Below are positions 50,938 through 61,621 of a stretch of 64,000 bases of DNA, piece after piece. Positions within the stretch are counted from its first letter, which is position 1. Each line of letters begins with the position of its first letter. The stretch spans positions 1 to 64,000 of the forward strand of contig NZ_CACRYJ010000030.1 in NCBI RefSeq assembly GCF_902703175.1, in the 5' to 3' direction. Under the pieces are notes generated by a model that saw only the letters and a program-made list of their open reading frames with translations, searched no databases and had not been told where the DNA came from. This DNA comes from Occultella aeris (GTDB taxonomy: Bacteria; Actinomycetota; Actinomycetes; Actinomycetales; Beutenbergiaceae). The translations under genes and the position numbers were made by a program.

Positions 50938-52445
50938 GGCTGCGGTCGACGTGCGTCCGCGGCGCCGGGCGGGTCGGTGTCGTCGGTGCCCGGCGCGTTG
51001 GTGCCGGGGCTGCGGATAGCGGCCGCCTCGGCGACCTCCTCACCGGCGCCGCCCGCCGGGCCCACGGCCACCGTCGGGAGGATCTCCGCTGCCGTGCCGC
51101 GATCGAAGCGGACGAAGTGGGACATGATGGCGGCCAGGCTCACCAGGACGAACGGGAACACCGAGAGCAGGAATCGCGCGGCCTCGTCGGGACGGGCGCC
51201 GGTGTCATCACCGCTGTGGAACCCGAACAGCATCGCCACGGCGAGGAAGCCGAGCGACTTCACGAACGCGTTCAGCCGGTTGAAGAACCCGAACGCGGAC
51301 AGGAACATCCCCTCGCGGCGCACTCCGGTGCGGGCGGTGTCCTCGTCGAGGAGTCGCGCCACGATCAGGTCCATGGTGGCCATCACCCCGCTGTACCCGA
51401 GCCCCACGAGCGCCCCGCAGACGATGGCGAGCAGGAGAGTGTCCGCCAGATACATGGTGGCCAGCGCCCCGGCCAGCACGATCAGTGCGATCCGCCAGAT
51501 CCGCTCCGGGCCGTACCGGCGCACCAGCCGGGTCCACACCGCCAGGCACAGGGCGGACACGAGGATCACCGTGGCCAGCAGGTAGGTGGAGTCTCCAGGC
51601 GGAAGCCGCAGCGTGTACTCGACGAAGAATGCCACCGCGGCGATCACCAGGGCCATGCCGGCCGAGTACAGGCCACTCGTCACGGCGATCATCCAGAACT
51701 TGCGGTTGCCCACGATCACCTTGAGGGAATCCAGCAGACGGGGCTGCTCCGCGGTCAGCACTCGCGGATCCTCCCGGGCTCCGAGCGCGCAGTAGATGAT
51801 CACCGCAGCGGCCACGACTCCGAAGATGATGGAGGTGCGGCTGTATCCGATCGCCTCCGCGATCCGCGGAGTGAGTGCCACCGAGATGATCATCGCCACG
51901 AGCTGGAAGCCCTGGCGTAGCGAGTTCGCCACCGCACGCCGCTTCTCGTTCGGGAACAGCTCCGGGAGCAACGCCCCGTAGTTCGCGTTCACGAGTGAGT
52001 CCGACGTGCCGGTGAGGACGGTGAACACTGCGAACCAGGCGATCAGGGTGGCACCCTCGAGGGTGTCCGGAGGGGAGAAGAACGCGATGAAGGAGATCGC
52101 CAGCAGTGGTGCCGCCAGGATCATCCATGGCCTGCGCCGACCCCACCGGGTCCGGGTGCGATCGGAGAGGTAGCCGTAGACCGGGTTGTCGATCGCGTCG
52201 ATCACCGCGTACAGGGCCAGCACGGCGGCGTACGCGCGTGCGTCCATGCCGAGGTCGTTGATGTAGTAGAACGCCATGAATGCGAGAAACATGTTGATCG
52301 GGATCGACGTCCCGAACATCCCGACCGCGTATCGGACCGGGCGGGTGCTGCGCCCGGTCGCGCCGGCGCTGGGAGCGGACGTGCCGGGCTCGACGCCGAC
52401 GGTGGCGGGCCCGACGGCAGCGTCCTGATCGCCCTGTGTCGTCAT
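50934..52445 (-). CDS. GPH-family (melibiose-type) cation:sugar symporter
   Basis: A 503-residue twelve-helix transporter. It has the GPH signature in the first loop region (IDNPVYGYLSDRTRTRWGRRRPWM, recognised from YGYLSDRTRTRWGRRRP) and polar tails at both ends. GPH proteins import glycosides with Na+ or H+. The ATG at 52445 follows AGGAGAG. It is followed and overlapped by the YdjC deacetylase gene, so the substrate could be an acetylated glycoside (inference). Confidence 0.88.
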   Translation of the reverse strand: MTTQGDQDAAVGPATVGVEPGTSAPSAGATGRSTRPVRYAVGMFGTSIPINMFLAFMAFYYINDLGMDARAYAAVLALYAVIDAIDNPVYGYLSDRTRTRWGRRRPWMILAAPLLAISFIAFFSPPDTLEGATLIAWFAVFTVLTGTSDSLVNANYGALLPELFPNEKRRAVANSLRQGFQLVAMIISVALTPRIAEAIGYSRTSIIFGVVAAAVIIYCALGAREDPRVLTAEQPRLLDSLKVIVGNRKFWMIAVTSGLYSAGMALVIAAVAFFVEYTLRLPPGDSTYLLATVILVSALCLAVWTRLVRRYGPERIWRIALIVLAGALATMYLADTLLLAIVCGALVGLGYSGVMATMDLIVARLLDEDTARTGVRREGMFLSAFGFFNRLNAFVKSLGFLAVAMLFGFHSGDDTGARPDEAARFLLSVFPFVLVSLAAIMSHFVRFDRGTAAEILPTVAVGPAGGAGEEVAEAAAIRSPGTNAPGTDDTDPPGAADARRPQP

Positions 52446-52639
52446 CGTCGACTCTCCTGTTCTCGGCCCACGGGTGCGGCTGACCACCTGCATCGAGCGT
52501 AGTGCGCGTCCGGATCGTGGACTTCTCGAATCCGGGTCCCACCATGACGACCCGATCGGCGCTACCGTTGGGTGGAACTTCACCGGCTCGGTCCAGCCCG
52601 GCACAGGGAGTGTTTTGCACCACACCGTGCCGCTCGGCT

Positions 52640-52669
52640 TTGACGCTTCCGTCGCGCGGAGAGTACTCT
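52640..52669 (+). promoter_or_regulatory. Promoter of the str operon
   Basis: TTGACG (52640-52645) and TACTCT (52664-52669) with an 18-nt spacer. It is the closest match to the vegetative consensus in this window. Confidence 0.85.
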
Positions 52670-52850
52670 GGTCGGCAGTGCCCGCTCTGTCGGGCCCTCG
52701 CGTGCGCGCTGTGACCTGGACGTCGCCCCGAAACGGGCCCGGACGAGGATGAGCGTGCGGTGGGTCACCCCCCGTCCGGCACGCACACCGACCACCACAA
52801 CACCCGTGATGGGCCTGTGATGGGCGAAGTGTGCGTGAAGAACCGGGGGA

Positions 52851-52870
52851 CGACACGCCCGAGCGCGGGG
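52851..52870 (+). promoter_or_regulatory. Shared 20-nt leader motif (str copy)
   Basis: CGACACGCCCGAGCGCGGGG, identical to 58351-58370 in the S10 leader. It ends 98 nt before rpsL and can form a short CCCG/CGGG hairpin. Confidence 0.7.
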
Positions 52871-52968
52871 GGCACGTCGGGGTGGAATACGCCGGGCACC
52901 AGCAGTGTTCCGGTCCTGATCGCACCCCGATCACCATGAGCAGTCAGACTTTTCGAGACGGAGATGTA

Positions 52969-53343
52969 GTGCCCACGATTCAGCAGCTGGTCCGCAAGGG
53001 TCGCAGCGCCAAGGTCGGCAAGTCCAAGACGCCTGCCCTCAAGGGCAGCCCCCAGCGTCGCGGCGTGTGCACCCGCGTGTACACGACGACCCCCAAGAAG
53101 CCGAACTCGGCCCTGCGCAAGGTGGCCCGGGTGAAGCTGTCCAGCCAGATCGAGGTCACGGCGTACATCCCCGGCGTCGGTCACAACCTGCAGGAGCACT
53201 CCATCGTGCTCGTGCGCGGTGGCCGTGTGAAGGACCTCCCGGGTGTCCGTTACAAGATCGTGCGTGGCGCCCTCGACACCCAGGGTGTTCGCGGCCGTCA
53301 GCAGGCTCGCAGCCGTTACGGCGCGAAGAAGGAGAAGAAGTAA
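52969..53343 (+). CDS. rpsL: 30S ribosomal protein S12
   Basis: A 124-residue decoding-centre protein. The start is GTG 52969 after ACGGAGAT, giving [27 protein letters not shown] and [14 protein letters not shown] carry the wild-type lysines that are mutated in streptomycin resistance. Its TAA overlaps the rpsG ATG by one base. Confidence 0.98.
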   Translation: MPTIQQLVRKGRSAKVGKSKTPALKGSPQRRGVCTRVYTTTPKKPNSALRKVARVKLSSQIEVTAYIPGVGHNLQEHSIVLVRGGRVKDLPGVRYKIVRGALDTQGVRGRQQARSRYGAKKEKK

Positions 53344-53813
53344 TGCCTCGTAAGGGTCCGGCCCCGAAGCGGCCGCTCGCGATCGATCCCGTCTACGGTT
53401 CGCCGACGGTCACCCAGCTCGTGAACCGGGTGCTCATGGACGGCAAGAAGTCCACCGCTGAGCGGATCGTCTACGGCGCCCTGGAGGGTGTCCGCGAGAA
53501 GACGCAGTCCGACCCGGCCGTCGTGCTCAAGCGCGCGCTGGAGAACGTCCGCCCGACCCTCGAGGTCCGGTCCCGCCGCGTCGGTGGCGCGACCTACCAG
53601 GTCCCGATCGAGGTCCGCGCCTCGCGTCAGACCACGCTGGCCCTGCGCTGGCTCGTGGACTACGCCCGCGCCCGCCGCGAGAAGACCATGACCGAGCGCC
53701 TCATGAACGAGATCCTCGACGCCTCCAACGGCCTCGGTGCCGCCGTGAAGCGACGCGAGGACACCCACAAGATGGCCGAGTCGAACAAGGCCTTCGCGCA
53801 CTACCGCTGGTAG
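53343..53813 (+). CDS. rpsG: 30S ribosomal protein S7
   Basis: A 156-residue 16S rRNA-binding protein with [19 protein letters not shown] and the [11 protein letters not shown] block. The ATG at 53343 overlaps the rpsL stop, so translation is coupled. S7 is the known feedback regulator of the str operon in E. coli. Confidence 0.98.
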   Translation: MPRKGPAPKRPLAIDPVYGSPTVTQLVNRVLMDGKKSTAERIVYGALEGVREKTQSDPAVVLKRALENVRPTLEVRSRRVGGATYQVPIEVRASRQTTLALRWLVDYARARREKTMTERLMNEILDASNGLGAAVKRREDTHKMAESNKAFAHYRW

Positions 53814-53892
53814 TCGCCCCGGTCATGGCGCCGCCTCACCCCGGCGCCATGACCCACCTGATCACGCTCGTATCGACCAGAAGAGAGCAACT

Positions 53893-56007
53893 GTGGCACT
53901 CGACGTGCTGACCGACCTCACCAAGGTCCGCAACATCGGCATCATGGCCCACATCGATGCCGGCAAGACCACCACGACGGAACGCATCCTGTTCTACACG
54001 GGGGTCAACCACAAGCTCGGTGAGACGCACGATGGCGCGTCGACCACCGACTGGATGGAGCAGGAGAAGGAACGCGGCATCACCATCACCTCCGCCGCGG
54101 TGACCTCCTTCTGGGACGGCAACCAGATCAACATCATCGACACCCCGGGTCACGTCGACTTCACGGTCGAGGTGGAGCGTTCGCTGCGCGTCCTCGACGG
54201 TGCCGTTGCCGTGTTCGACGGCAAGGAGGGTGTCGAGCCGCAGTCCGAGACGGTGTGGCGTCAGGCCGACAAGTACGACGTGCCGCGCATCTGCTTCGTC
54301 AACAAGATGGACAAGCTCGGTGCCGACTTCTACTACACGGTCGAGACCATCGTGAAGCGCCTCGGCGCCAAGCCGCTCGTCATGCAGTTGCCGATCGGCT
54401 CCGAGAGCGAGTTCGTCGGCGTCGTCGACCTGGTCACCATGAAGGCCTTCGTGTGGCCCGGTGACTCCAAGGGCGACGTGACGATGGGTGCCGCCTACGA
54501 GACCCAGGACATCCCCGCCGACCTGCTCGAGCGCGCCCAGCAGTACCGCGCCCAGCTGGTCGAGGACGTCGCCGAGGCGTCCGACGAACTCATGGAGAAG
54601 TTCCTGGAGGGCGAGGAGATCAGCATCCCCGAGCTCAAGGCCGGCATCCGCAAGATGACGATCAACTCCGAGGCCTACCCGGTGTTCTGTGGCTCCGCCT
54701 TCAAGAACCGTGGTGTGCAGCCGATGCTCGACGCGGTCATCGACTACCTGCCGTCCCCGATCGACGTGCCGCCGATGATCGGCCACGACCCGAAGGACGA
54801 GGCCGTCGAGCTGACCCGCGCGCCGTCGGAGTCCGAGCCGTTCTCCGCGCTCGCGTTCAAGATCGCGTCGCACCCCTTCTTCGGGACCCTGACCTTCATC
54901 CGCGTGTACTCCGGTCTCGCCCACCCCGGCGACCAGGTCATGAACACGACCAAGGGCCGCAAGGAGCGCATCGGGAAGCTGTTCCAGATGCACGCCAACA
55001 AGGAGAACCCGGTCGACGAGGCCCACGCGGGCCACATCTACGCGGCGATCGGGCTCAAGGACACCACCACCGGTGACACCCTGGCCGCCCTGGACGCACC
55101 GATCGTGCTCGAGTCGATGTCCTTCCCGGACCCGGTCATCTTCGTCGCGATCGAGCCGAAGACGAAGGGTGACCAGGAGAAGCTGTCCACGGCCATCCAG
55201 AAGCTCTCGGCCGAGGACCCGACGTTCACCGTCTCCCTCAACGAGGACACCGGTCAGACCGAGATCGGCGGCATGGGCGAACTCCACCTGGACATCCTGG
55301 TGGACCGCATGCGACGCGAGTTCCGCGTCGAGGCGAACGTCGGCAAGCCGCAGGTCGCCTACCGCGAGACGATCCGCCGCAAGGTGGACAAGCTCGACTA
55401 CACCCACAAGAAGCAGACCGGTGGCTCGGGCCAGTTCGCGAAGGTCCAGATGTCCTTCGAGCCGCTCCAGAGCGAGGCCGGCGAACTCTACGAGTTCGAC
55501 AACAAGGTCACTGGGGGCCGCATCCCACGGGAGTACATCCCCAGCGTGGACGCCGGTGTGCAGGACGCCCTGCAGGTCGGCGTGCTCGCCGGATACCCGC
55601 TCGTGGGCATCAAGGCCACCCTGTTGGACGGCGCGTACCACGACGTCGACTCCTCGGAGATGGCCTTCAAGATCGCCGGCTCGATGGCACTGAAGGAAGG
55701 CGTCAGGCGCGCCGACCCGGTGCTCCTGGAGCCGGTCATGGACGTCGAGGTGCGCACGCCCGAGGAGTACATGGGCGACGTCATCGGCGACCTGAACTCC
55801 CGCCGCGGCCAGATCCAGTCGATGGAGGACGCGAGCGGCGTTAAGGTGGTTCGCGCCTTGGTGCCGTTGTCGGAGATGTTCGGCTACATCGGCGACCTGC
55901 GGTCCAAGACCCAGGGTCGTGCGGTGTACTCGATGCAGTTCAGCAACTATGCCGAAGTGCCTCGGAATGTCTCCGAGGAGATCATCAAGAAGACCCGGGG
56001 CGAGTAG
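53893..56007 (+). CDS. fusA: Translation elongation factor G
   Basis: A 704-residue GTPase that drives translocation. G1 [14 protein letters not shown]2/G3 ([17 protein letters not shown]) and G4 NKMD are intact, followed by domains II-V. The start is GTG 53893. It lies 79 bp after rpsG in the str operon. Position and length fit the canonical EF-G. Confidence 0.98.
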   Translation: MALDVLTDLTKVRNIGIMAHIDAGKTTTTERILFYTGVNHKLGETHDGASTTDWMEQEKERGITITSAAVTSFWDGNQINIIDTPGHVDFTVEVERSLRVLDGAVAVFDGKEGVEPQSETVWRQADKYDVPRICFVNKMDKLGADFYYTVETIVKRLGAKPLVMQLPIGSESEFVGVVDLVTMKAFVWPGDSKGDVTMGAAYETQDIPADLLERAQQYRAQLVEDVAEASDELMEKFLEGEEISIPELKAGIRKMTINSEAYPVFCGSAFKNRGVQPMLDAVIDYLPSPIDVPPMIGHDPKDEAVELTRAPSESEPFSALAFKIASHPFFGTLTFIRVYSGLAHPGDQVMNTTKGRKERIGKLFQMHANKENPVDEAHAGHIYAAIGLKDTTTGDTLAALDAPIVLESMSFPDPVIFVAIEPKTKGDQEKLSTAIQKLSAEDPTFTVSLNEDTGQTEIGGMGELHLDILVDRMRREFRVEANVGKPQVAYRETIRRKVDKLDYTHKKQTGGSGQFAKVQMSFEPLQSEAGELYEFDNKVTGGRIPREYIPSVDAGVQDALQVGVLAGYPLVGIKATLLDGAYHDVDSSEMAFKIAGSMALKEGVRRADPVLLEPVMDVEVRTPEEYMGDVIGDLNSRRGQIQSMEDASGVKVVRALVPLSEMFGYIGDLRSKTQGRAVYSMQFSNYAEVPRNVSEEIIKKTRGE

Positions 56008-56130
56008 TCCCACAGGTCGACCCTGTTTCACCATCACCAAACCGACCCGTAGGATCGCTCAGCCTCAGTGGGGCGACAGCCAGTCACCCCAGATGCTGCG
56101 TACAACTACCCAAGTTCCAGGAGGAACCCA

Positions 56131-57321
56131 GTGGCGAAGGCCAAGTTCGAGCGGACCAAGCCGCACGTCAACATCGGCACGATCGGTCACGTCGACCACG
56201 GCAAGACGACGCTGACCGCTGCCATCTCCAAGGTGCTCGCTGACAAGTACCCCGATCTCAACACGTTCGCTTCGTTCGAAGAGATCGACAACGCTCCCGA
56301 GGAGCGTCAGCGCGGTATCACGATCAATGTCTCCCACCAGGAGTACCAGACGGAGAAGCGCCACTACGCGCACGTTGACGCCCCCGGTCACGCTGACTAC
56401 ATCAAGAACATGATCACCGGTGCCGCGCAGATGGACGGCGCGATCCTCGTGGTCGCGGCGACCGACGGTCCGATGGCCCAGACCCGCGAGCACGTGCTGC
56501 TCGCCCGCCAGGTGGGTGTGCCCTACCTGCTCGTCGCGCTGAACAAGTCCGACATGGTCGACGACGAGGAGATCCTCGAGCTCGTCGAGCTGGAGGTCCG
56601 TGAGTTGCTCTCGAGCCAGGAGTTCGACGGCGACAACGTGCCGGTCGTGCGCGTCTCCGCACTGAAGGCGCTCGAGGGCGACCCGGCCTGGGTCAAGTCC
56701 ATCGAGGAACTGATGGACGCCGTCGACGAGAACGTCCCGGACCCGGTCCGCGACATCGAGAAGCCCTTCCTCATGCCGATCGAGGACGTCTTCACCATCA
56801 CCGGGCGCGGCACCGTCGTCACCGGTCGTGTGGAGCGTGGCCAGCTCAAGGTCAACGAGGAGGTGGAGATCGTCGGTATCCGCGCCCCGCAGAAGACGAT
56901 CGTCACCGGCATCGAGATGTTCCGGAAGCTGCTCGACACCGCTGACGCCGGCGAGAACGTCGGGCTGCTGCTTCGGGGCACCAAGCGCGAGGACGTCGAG
57001 CGCGGCCAGGTCGTCTCCAAGCCGGGTTCGATCACGCCGCACACCGACTTCGAGGCTCAGGTCTACATCCTGGCCAAGGACGAGGGCGGCCGTCACAACC
57101 CGTTCTACGCGAACTACCGTCCGCAGTTCTACTTCCGTACCACGGACGTCACCGGCGTCATCACGCTGCCCGAGGGCACCGAGATGGTCATGCCCGGTGA
57201 CAACACCGAGATGACGGTCGCGCTGATCCAGCCGATCGCCATGGAAGAGGGCCTCGGCTTCGCCATCCGCGAGGGTGGCCGGACCGTCGGCTCCGGTCGC
57301 GTGGTCAAGATCATCAAGTGA
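56131..57321 (+). CDS. tuf: Translation elongation factor Tu
   Basis: A 396-residue EF-Tu with [10 protein letters not shown] (G1), DAPGHADY (G3) and NKSD (G4), plus domains II and III. The start is GTG 56131 after CAGGAGGAA. It is the fourth gene of the str operon and ends in a 15-bp terminator. Domain II residues resemble the small gene downstream. Confidence 0.98.
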   Translation: MAKAKFERTKPHVNIGTIGHVDHGKTTLTAAISKVLADKYPDLNTFASFEEIDNAPEERQRGITINVSHQEYQTEKRHYAHVDAPGHADYIKNMITGAAQMDGAILVVAATDGPMAQTREHVLLARQVGVPYLLVALNKSDMVDDEEILELVELEVRELLSSQEFDGDNVPVVRVSALKALEGDPAWVKSIEELMDAVDENVPDPVRDIEKPFLMPIEDVFTITGRGTVVTGRVERGQLKVNEEVEIVGIRAPQKTIVTGIEMFRKLLDTADAGENVGLLLRGTKREDVERGQVVSKPGSITPHTDFEAQVYILAKDEGGRHNPFYANYRPQFYFRTTDVTGVITLPEGTEMVMPGDNTEMTVALIQPIAMEEGLGFAIREGGRTVGSGRVVKIIK

Positions 57322-57350
57322 TCCTCCGCTGGGCGTGAGCCCAGTTCCGA

Positions 57351-57383
57351 CGAAGGGCCCGCCGGTCACCGGCGGGCCCTTCG
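57351..57383 (+). terminator. Terminator after tuf
   Basis: A perfect 15-bp stem (57351-57365 with 57369-57383), loop TCA. Confidence 0.93.
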
Positions 57384-57455
57384 TCATGCCACCGTCGCCG
57401 CGGGGAGAGGCAGAGGTGCCCATCCCCGGCCCCGCCACGGAGCGGTCCGTGCCAG

Positions 57456-57461
57456 TACGCT
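57456..57461 (+). promoter_or_regulatory. -10 hexamer for the EF-Tu-domain-like gene
   Basis: TACGCT ends 7 nt before the ATG at 57469, suggesting a leaderless transcript independent of tuf. Confidence 0.5.
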
Positions 57462-57468
57462 GGCCCGC

Positions 57469-57840
57469 ATGGGATGGTTCACACAGGGGAATGACGTCAA
57501 GGGACCGACGCCGGCAGAAGCGGAGTCGCTATGGGACGCCGAGGCGCCCGAGGCGGGCCTCGGCTCGGCGACGCTGAAGCTCATGGACGCGTTCCAGGTC
57601 CCCGGCAGCGGCACCGTGTTCACCGGCCAGGTGGTCAGTGGCACGTTCCGGGTGGGGCAGCAGGTCATCATCACCGGCAAGGCCGGCTTCGCGCGGGGCA
57701 CCATCGGCGAGATCTCGGTGGGACAGGAGCGGCCCGAGTCTGCCGGGGTCGACAAGTACATCAGTTTCAATGTCGCGAACCTGAGCCTTCGGGTCGAGAT
57801 CCTCGGTCTGGACGAGAACGCGACGGTCACCGGGCTCTGA
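57469..57840 (+). CDS. Small protein resembling EF-Tu domain II
   Basis: A 123-residue protein. Residues about 36-122 look like a translation-GTPase beta-barrel (domain II): [28 protein letters not shown] and a late [12 protein letters not shown], comparable to [19 protein letters not shown] in EF-Tu. There is no G domain, signal peptide or membrane helix. The N-terminal 30 residues are polar. It follows the tuf terminator and has its own -10. Its role could be translation-linked or unrelated use of the barrel fold; function unknown. Confidence 0.72.
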   Translation: MGWFTQGNDVKGPTPAEAESLWDAEAPEAGLGSATLKLMDAFQVPGSGTVFTGQVVSGTFRVGQQVIITGKAGFARGTIGEISVGQERPESAGVDKYISFNVANLSLRVEILGLDENATVTGL

Positions 57841-58109
57841 GCCGGCGGGCTCGTCCCGGTCCCTGCCCACCCGCACGGCGGCGGGCGACGAACGTGACAC
57901 GACCCAACCACCGGTGCGCACCGCGTGAGTGCACCACGAGGCGCCGTGACGGGCGCACGCACGGCGAGACCGGCGCACAACCGTGGGCGCGCCACCAGCA
58001 GCGCCGCAGGCACGCTGGTAGCGTTTCGGCAACGGCTCGAGAGGCGACCGGCACGACCAGCGGTGAACTCCGCCGTCGGGCCCTGTGGCGTAGCCCACCG
58101 GTGCCCGAC

Positions 58110-58139
58110 TTGGGATCTGCCCATGACCTGTGGCAGACT
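58110..58139 (+). promoter_or_regulatory. Candidate S10 operon promoter
   Basis: TTGGGA (58110-58115) and CAGACT (58134-58139), 18 nt apart. The -10 is weak, and transcription would give a leader of about 265 nt. Confidence 0.4.
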
Positions 58140-58350
58140 GTTCAGGTTGCCTCGTGCGAGGGGTGCAGGACACGCGTGTGCGTAGGTCGGTGAAGCCGGC
58201 CCGTCGCAGACACGGCGAGTTCGGCCCTCGACCGGGCATCCGACCCAGATCGATTCGATTGACTGGCCCACGGGGCAGGCGGACGGATCACACAAGTCAT
58301 CTTCCGACCCACACCAACCGGTGTACGGCGGTGGGGTGCGTCGCCAAGCG

Positions 58351-58370
58351 CGACACGCCCGAGCGCGGGG
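58351..58370 (+). promoter_or_regulatory. Shared 20-nt leader motif (S10 copy)
   Basis: CGACACGCCCGAGCGCGGGG, identical to 52851-52870 before rpsL. It lies 40 nt before the rpsJ ATG. Confidence 0.7.
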
Positions 58371-58410
58371 GTCGGTCAGTTGGTACTAAGAGAGAGAGTC
58401 AGACGACGCC

Positions 58411-58719
58411 ATGGCGGGACAAAAGATCCGCATCCGGCTCAAGTCCTACGACCACGAGGTCATCGACAGTTCGGCGCGCAAGATCGTCGACACGGTGACT
58501 CGCGCTGGTGCGACGGTCGTGGGCCCGGTGCCGCTGCCAACCGAGAAGAACGTGTTCTGCGTCATCCGTTCTCCGCACAAGTACAAGGACAGCCGCGAGC
58601 ACTTCGAGATGCGCACGCACAAGCGGCTGATCGACATCGTGGACCCGACGCCGAAGGCCGTGGACTCGCTCATGCGACTCGACCTGCCGGCTGACGTCAA
58701 CATCGAGATCAAGCTCTGA
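58411..58719 (+). CDS. rpsJ: 30S ribosomal protein S10
   Basis: A 102-residue protein starting [18 protein letters not shown], the canonical S10 N-terminus, and carrying the [19 protein letters not shown] loop. It heads the S10 ribosomal operon (rpsJ-rplC-rplD-rplW-rplB-rpsS-rplV-rpsC-rplP-rpmC-rpsQ-rplN), which continues beyond the window. rplC follows after 10 bp. Confidence 0.98.
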   Translation: MAGQKIRIRLKSYDHEVIDSSARKIVDTVTRAGATVVGPVPLPTEKNVFCVIRSPHKYKDSREHFEMRTHKRLIDIVDPTPKAVDSLMRLDLPADVNIEIKL

Positions 58720-58729
58720 GGACTCAGTC

Positions 58730-59395
58730 ATGACTTCTACTCCCCAGCAGTCCGAGCGCGCCGTCAAGGCCATCCTCGGCACGAAGCTCGGCATGACCCA
58801 GGTGTGGGACGACGCCGGTCGTCAGTTCCCGGTCACCGTCGTGCAGGTGGGCACCAACGTCGTGACCCAGATCCGCACGGTGGACAAGGACGGCTATTCG
58901 GCCGTTCAGCTCGGCTTCGGCCAGATCGATCCGCGCAAGGTCACCCAGCCCCTGCGGGCACGCGCCGACCAGGCGGGCATCACCCCGCGTCGGCACGCGG
59001 CCGAGTTCCGCACCTCGGACGCCGAGTCCTACGAGGTCGGCCAGGAGCTGACCGCGCAGACCTTCGAGTCCGGAACCCGTGTCGACGTGATCGGCACCAC
59101 CAAGGGCAAGGGCTTCGCCGGCGTGATGAAGCGTCACGGCTTCCACGGCGTCGGCGCCTCCCACGGTGCGCACCGCAACCACCGCAAGCCCGGCTCGATC
59201 GGTGGGGCTTCGACCCCGTCGCGCGTGTTCAAGGGCGTGCGGATGGCCGGCCGGATGGGCCACGACCGCCAGACCACCCAGAACCTGACCATCCACGCCG
59301 TGGACGCCGAGAAGGGACTGCTGCTCATCACGGGCGCCGTCCCCGGCCCCAAGGGTGGGCTCGTCGTGGTTCGCACCGCCGTGAAGGGGGCGTGA
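58730..59395 (+). CDS. rplC: 50S ribosomal protein L3
   Basis: A 221-residue protein with [14 protein letters not shown] and the [15 protein letters not shown] / [15 protein letters not shown] extension that reaches the peptidyl-transferase centre. ATG at 58730. Its stop overlaps a possible GTG of rplD. Confidence 0.98.
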   Translation: MTSTPQQSERAVKAILGTKLGMTQVWDDAGRQFPVTVVQVGTNVVTQIRTVDKDGYSAVQLGFGQIDPRKVTQPLRARADQAGITPRRHAAEFRTSDAESYEVGQELTAQTFESGTRVDVIGTTKGKGFAGVMKRHGFHGVGASHGAHRNHRKPGSIGGASTPSRVFKGVRMAGRMGHDRQTTQNLTIHAVDAEKGLLLITGAVPGPKGGLVVVRTAVKGA

Positions 59396-59400
59396 GCGTC

Positions 59401-60093
59401 ATGACCGACGCAACCGTGATCGACGTCATCGACGCCAAGGGCAAGAAGTCCGGCTCGGTGGATCTCCCTTCGGAGATCTTCGACGTCCAGACGAACGTGC
59501 CGCTGATCCACCAGGTCGTCGTCGCACAGCTCGCCGCGGCCCGCCAGGGCACGCACAAGGTCAAGACCCGCGGCGAGGTCCGCGGTGGTGGCCGCAAGCC
59601 GTACAAGCAGAAGGGCACCGGCCGCGCCCGTCAGGGTTCGACCCGCGCCCCCCAGTTCGCCGGTGGTGGCGTCGTGCACGGGCCGGTCCCGCGCGACTAC
59701 AGCCAGCGCACCCCCAAGAAGATGAAGGCCGCCGCCCTGCGTGGCGCGCTCTCCGACCGGGCCCGCGCGCAGCGCGTGCACGTGGTGAGCTCCTTCGTCA
59801 CCGATGGGACGCCGTCGACCGCCACCGCGGTCGCCGTGCTCGCAGGTGTCGCCTCCTCGCGCCACGTCCTCGTGGTGCTCGAGCGCCAGGACGAACTGAG
59901 CTGGAAGAGCCTGCGCAACGTGCCCACGGTGCACTTGATCTACCCGGACCAGCTGAACACCTACGACGTGCTGGTGAGCGACGACGTGGTCTTCACGTCG
60001 GGCGCCTACGAGGCCTTCGTGGCCGGCCCCGCACAGGGCCGTGGCGCGACCGCTGTCGCCAGTTCGGCCGAGGTCGAGGAGGAGCAGAAGTGA
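59401..60093 (+). CDS. rplD: 50S ribosomal protein L4
   Basis: The 230 residues carry the extended tunnel loop [25 protein letters not shown] (recognised from [18 protein letters not shown]) and the C-terminal [18 protein letters not shown] 59401 is chosen. GTG 59392, overlapping the rplC stop, would add three residues and cannot be excluded. L4 represses the S10 operon in some bacteria. Confidence 0.96.
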   Translation: MTDATVIDVIDAKGKKSGSVDLPSEIFDVQTNVPLIHQVVVAQLAAARQGTHKVKTRGEVRGGGRKPYKQKGTGRARQGSTRAPQFAGGGVVHGPVPRDYSQRTPKKMKAAALRGALSDRARAQRVHVVSSFVTDGTPSTATAVAVLAGVASSRHVLVVLERQDELSWKSLRNVPTVHLIYPDQLNTYDVLVSDDVVFTSGAYEAFVAGPAQGRGATAVASSAEVEEEQK

Positions 60094-60392
60094 GCGCAGC
60101 ACTCAAGGACCCGCGCGACGTAGTGATCTCCCCGGTCGTCTCCGAGAAGAGCTACAACCTTCTCGACGAGGGCAAGTACACCTTCCTGGTGGACCCGCGC
60201 TCGAACAAGACCGAGATCAAGATCGCCATCGAGCAGATCTTCAGCGTCAAGGTCGAGTCCGTGAACACGATCAACCGCAAGGGCAAGACGCGCCGGACGC
60301 GTTTCGGGACGGGCAAGCGCAAGGACACCAAGCGCGCCATCGTCACGTTGCGTGAAGGCAGCATCGACATCTTCGGCGGAGCGGTCGGCTGA
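60090..60392 (+). CDS. rplW: 50S ribosomal protein L23
   Basis: A 100-residue protein at the tunnel exit. [15 protein letters not shown] and [16 protein letters not shown] are typical. GTG 60090 overlaps the rplD stop by four bases (GTGA). Confidence 0.97.
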   Translation: MSAALKDPRDVVISPVVSEKSYNLLDEGKYTFLVDPRSNKTEIKIAIEQIFSVKVESVNTINRKGKTRRTRFGTGKRKDTKRAIVTLREGSIDIFGGAVG

Positions 60393-60432
60393 CGCCGGGC
60401 CTCGCACCAGAACAGATTGAGGATCTAATCCC

Positions 60433-61269
60433 ATGGGAATCCGTAAGTACAAGCCGACGACGCCGGGCCGCCGCGGTTCGTCCGTTGCCGACTTCGTCGA
60501 GATCACCCGCACGACGCCGGAGAAGTCGTTGGTCCGTCCGCTCACCAAGAGCGGTGGCCGCAACTCCTCGGGCCGGATCACGGCACGGCACATCGGTGGT
60601 GGACACAAGCGCGCCTACCGCGTGATCGACTTCCGTCGTCACGACAAGGACGGCGTGCCGGCGAAGGTCGCCCACATCGAGTACGACCCGAACCGGACCG
60701 CGCGCATCGCGCTGCTGCACTACGCCGATGGGGAGAAGCGCTACATCCTCGCCCCGGTGAAGCTGAAGCAGGGTGACCGCATCGAGAACGGCGCGGGCGC
60801 CGACATCAAGCCGGGCAACAACCTGCCGATGCGCAACATCCCGGTCGGTACGGTCATCCACGCGGTCGAGCTCAAGCCGGGTGGTGGTGCGAAGATCGCT
60901 CGCTCCGCCGGATCCTCGGTCCAGCTCGTCGCGAAGGACGGCCCGTACGCACAGCTGCGGATGCCCTCCGGCGAGATCCGCAACGTCGACCTGCGCTGCC
61001 GCGCCTCCATCGGTGAGGTCGGCAACGCCGAGCAGTCCAACATCAACTGGGGCAAGGCCGGCCGGATGCGGTGGAAGGGCAAGCGCCCGACCGTCCGCGG
61101 TGTCGCCATGAACCCGGTCGACCACCCCCACGGTGGTGGTGAAGGTAAGACCTCCGGTGGACGTCACCCGGTCAGCCCCTGGGGCCAGACCGAGGGCCGT
61201 ACCCGCCGTCCGAACAAGCCGAGCGACAAGCTCATCGTGCGCCGTCGCCGTACCGGCAAGAAGCGCTGA
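60433..61269 (+). CDS. rplB: 50S ribosomal protein L2
   Basis: A 278-residue protein near the peptidyl-transferase centre. [16 protein letters not shown] at the start, [14 protein letters not shown] and the [17 protein letters not shown] segment with the essential His are all present. ATG at 60433. Confidence 0.98.
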   Translation: MGIRKYKPTTPGRRGSSVADFVEITRTTPEKSLVRPLTKSGGRNSSGRITARHIGGGHKRAYRVIDFRRHDKDGVPAKVAHIEYDPNRTARIALLHYADGEKRYILAPVKLKQGDRIENGAGADIKPGNNLPMRNIPVGTVIHAVELKPGGGAKIARSAGSSVQLVAKDGPYAQLRMPSGEIRNVDLRCRASIGEVGNAEQSNINWGKAGRMRWKGKRPTVRGVAMNPVDHPHGGGEGKTSGGRHPVSPWGQTEGRTRRPNKPSDKLIVRRRRTGKKR

Positions 61270-61287
61270 TAGGGAGACGACGACGAG

Positions 61288-61569
61288 ATGCCTCGCAGTC
61301 TGAAGAAGGGTCCCTTCGTGGACGGCCACCTGCAGAAGAAGGTGGACGTACAGAACGAGAAGGGCACGAAGAACGTCATCAAGACCTGGTCACGTCGGTC
61401 GGTCATCACCCCCGACTTCCTGGGTCACACCTTTGCGGTACACGACGGTCGCAAGCACGTCCCGGTGTTCGTCACCGAGTCGATGGTCGGCCACAAGCTG
61501 GGGGAGTTCGCCCCGACGCGCACGTTCCGTGGGCATGAGAAGGACGACCGCAAGGCGCGTCGTCGCTGA
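61288..61569 (+). CDS. rpsS: 30S ribosomal protein S19
   Basis: A 93-residue protein, [17 protein letters not shown] at the start and [16 protein letters not shown] near the end, binding the 16S rRNA head. It follows rplB by 18 bp. Confidence 0.98.
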   Translation: MPRSLKKGPFVDGHLQKKVDVQNEKGTKNVIKTWSRRSVITPDFLGHTFAVHDGRKHVPVFVTESMVGHKLGEFAPTRTFRGHEKDDRKARRR

Positions 61570-61621
61570 TCTCGTGACACGCGAACTCACCAAGCACACT
61601 CTTTGAGAAGGCAGGACATCG

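Larger units (their letters stand above)
52446..52968 (+). other. 523-bp intergenic region: GPH and rpsL promoters, long str leader
   Basis: It holds the strong rpsL promoter at 52640-52669, a leader of about 290 nt with the conserved motif at 52851-52870, and presumably the leftward GPH promoter near 52450-52550 (not identified). No gene is supported. Confidence 0.75.
57841..58410 (+). other. 570-bp region upstream of rpsJ
   Basis: No gene is supported. It contains a possible S10 promoter (58110-58139) and the conserved leader motif at 58351-58370, 40 nt before rpsJ. The first 270 bp show nothing recognisable. Confidence 0.65.

Noticed and set aside
52969-53343. Possible streptomycin-resistance change in rpsL
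   Set aside because: The key lysines in TPKKPNS and GGRVKDLPG are unchanged.
58019-58024. TAGCGT as the S10 promoter -10
   Set aside because: No -35 lies at usable spacing (CAGCAG at 17 nt). The pair at 58110-58139 is somewhat better.
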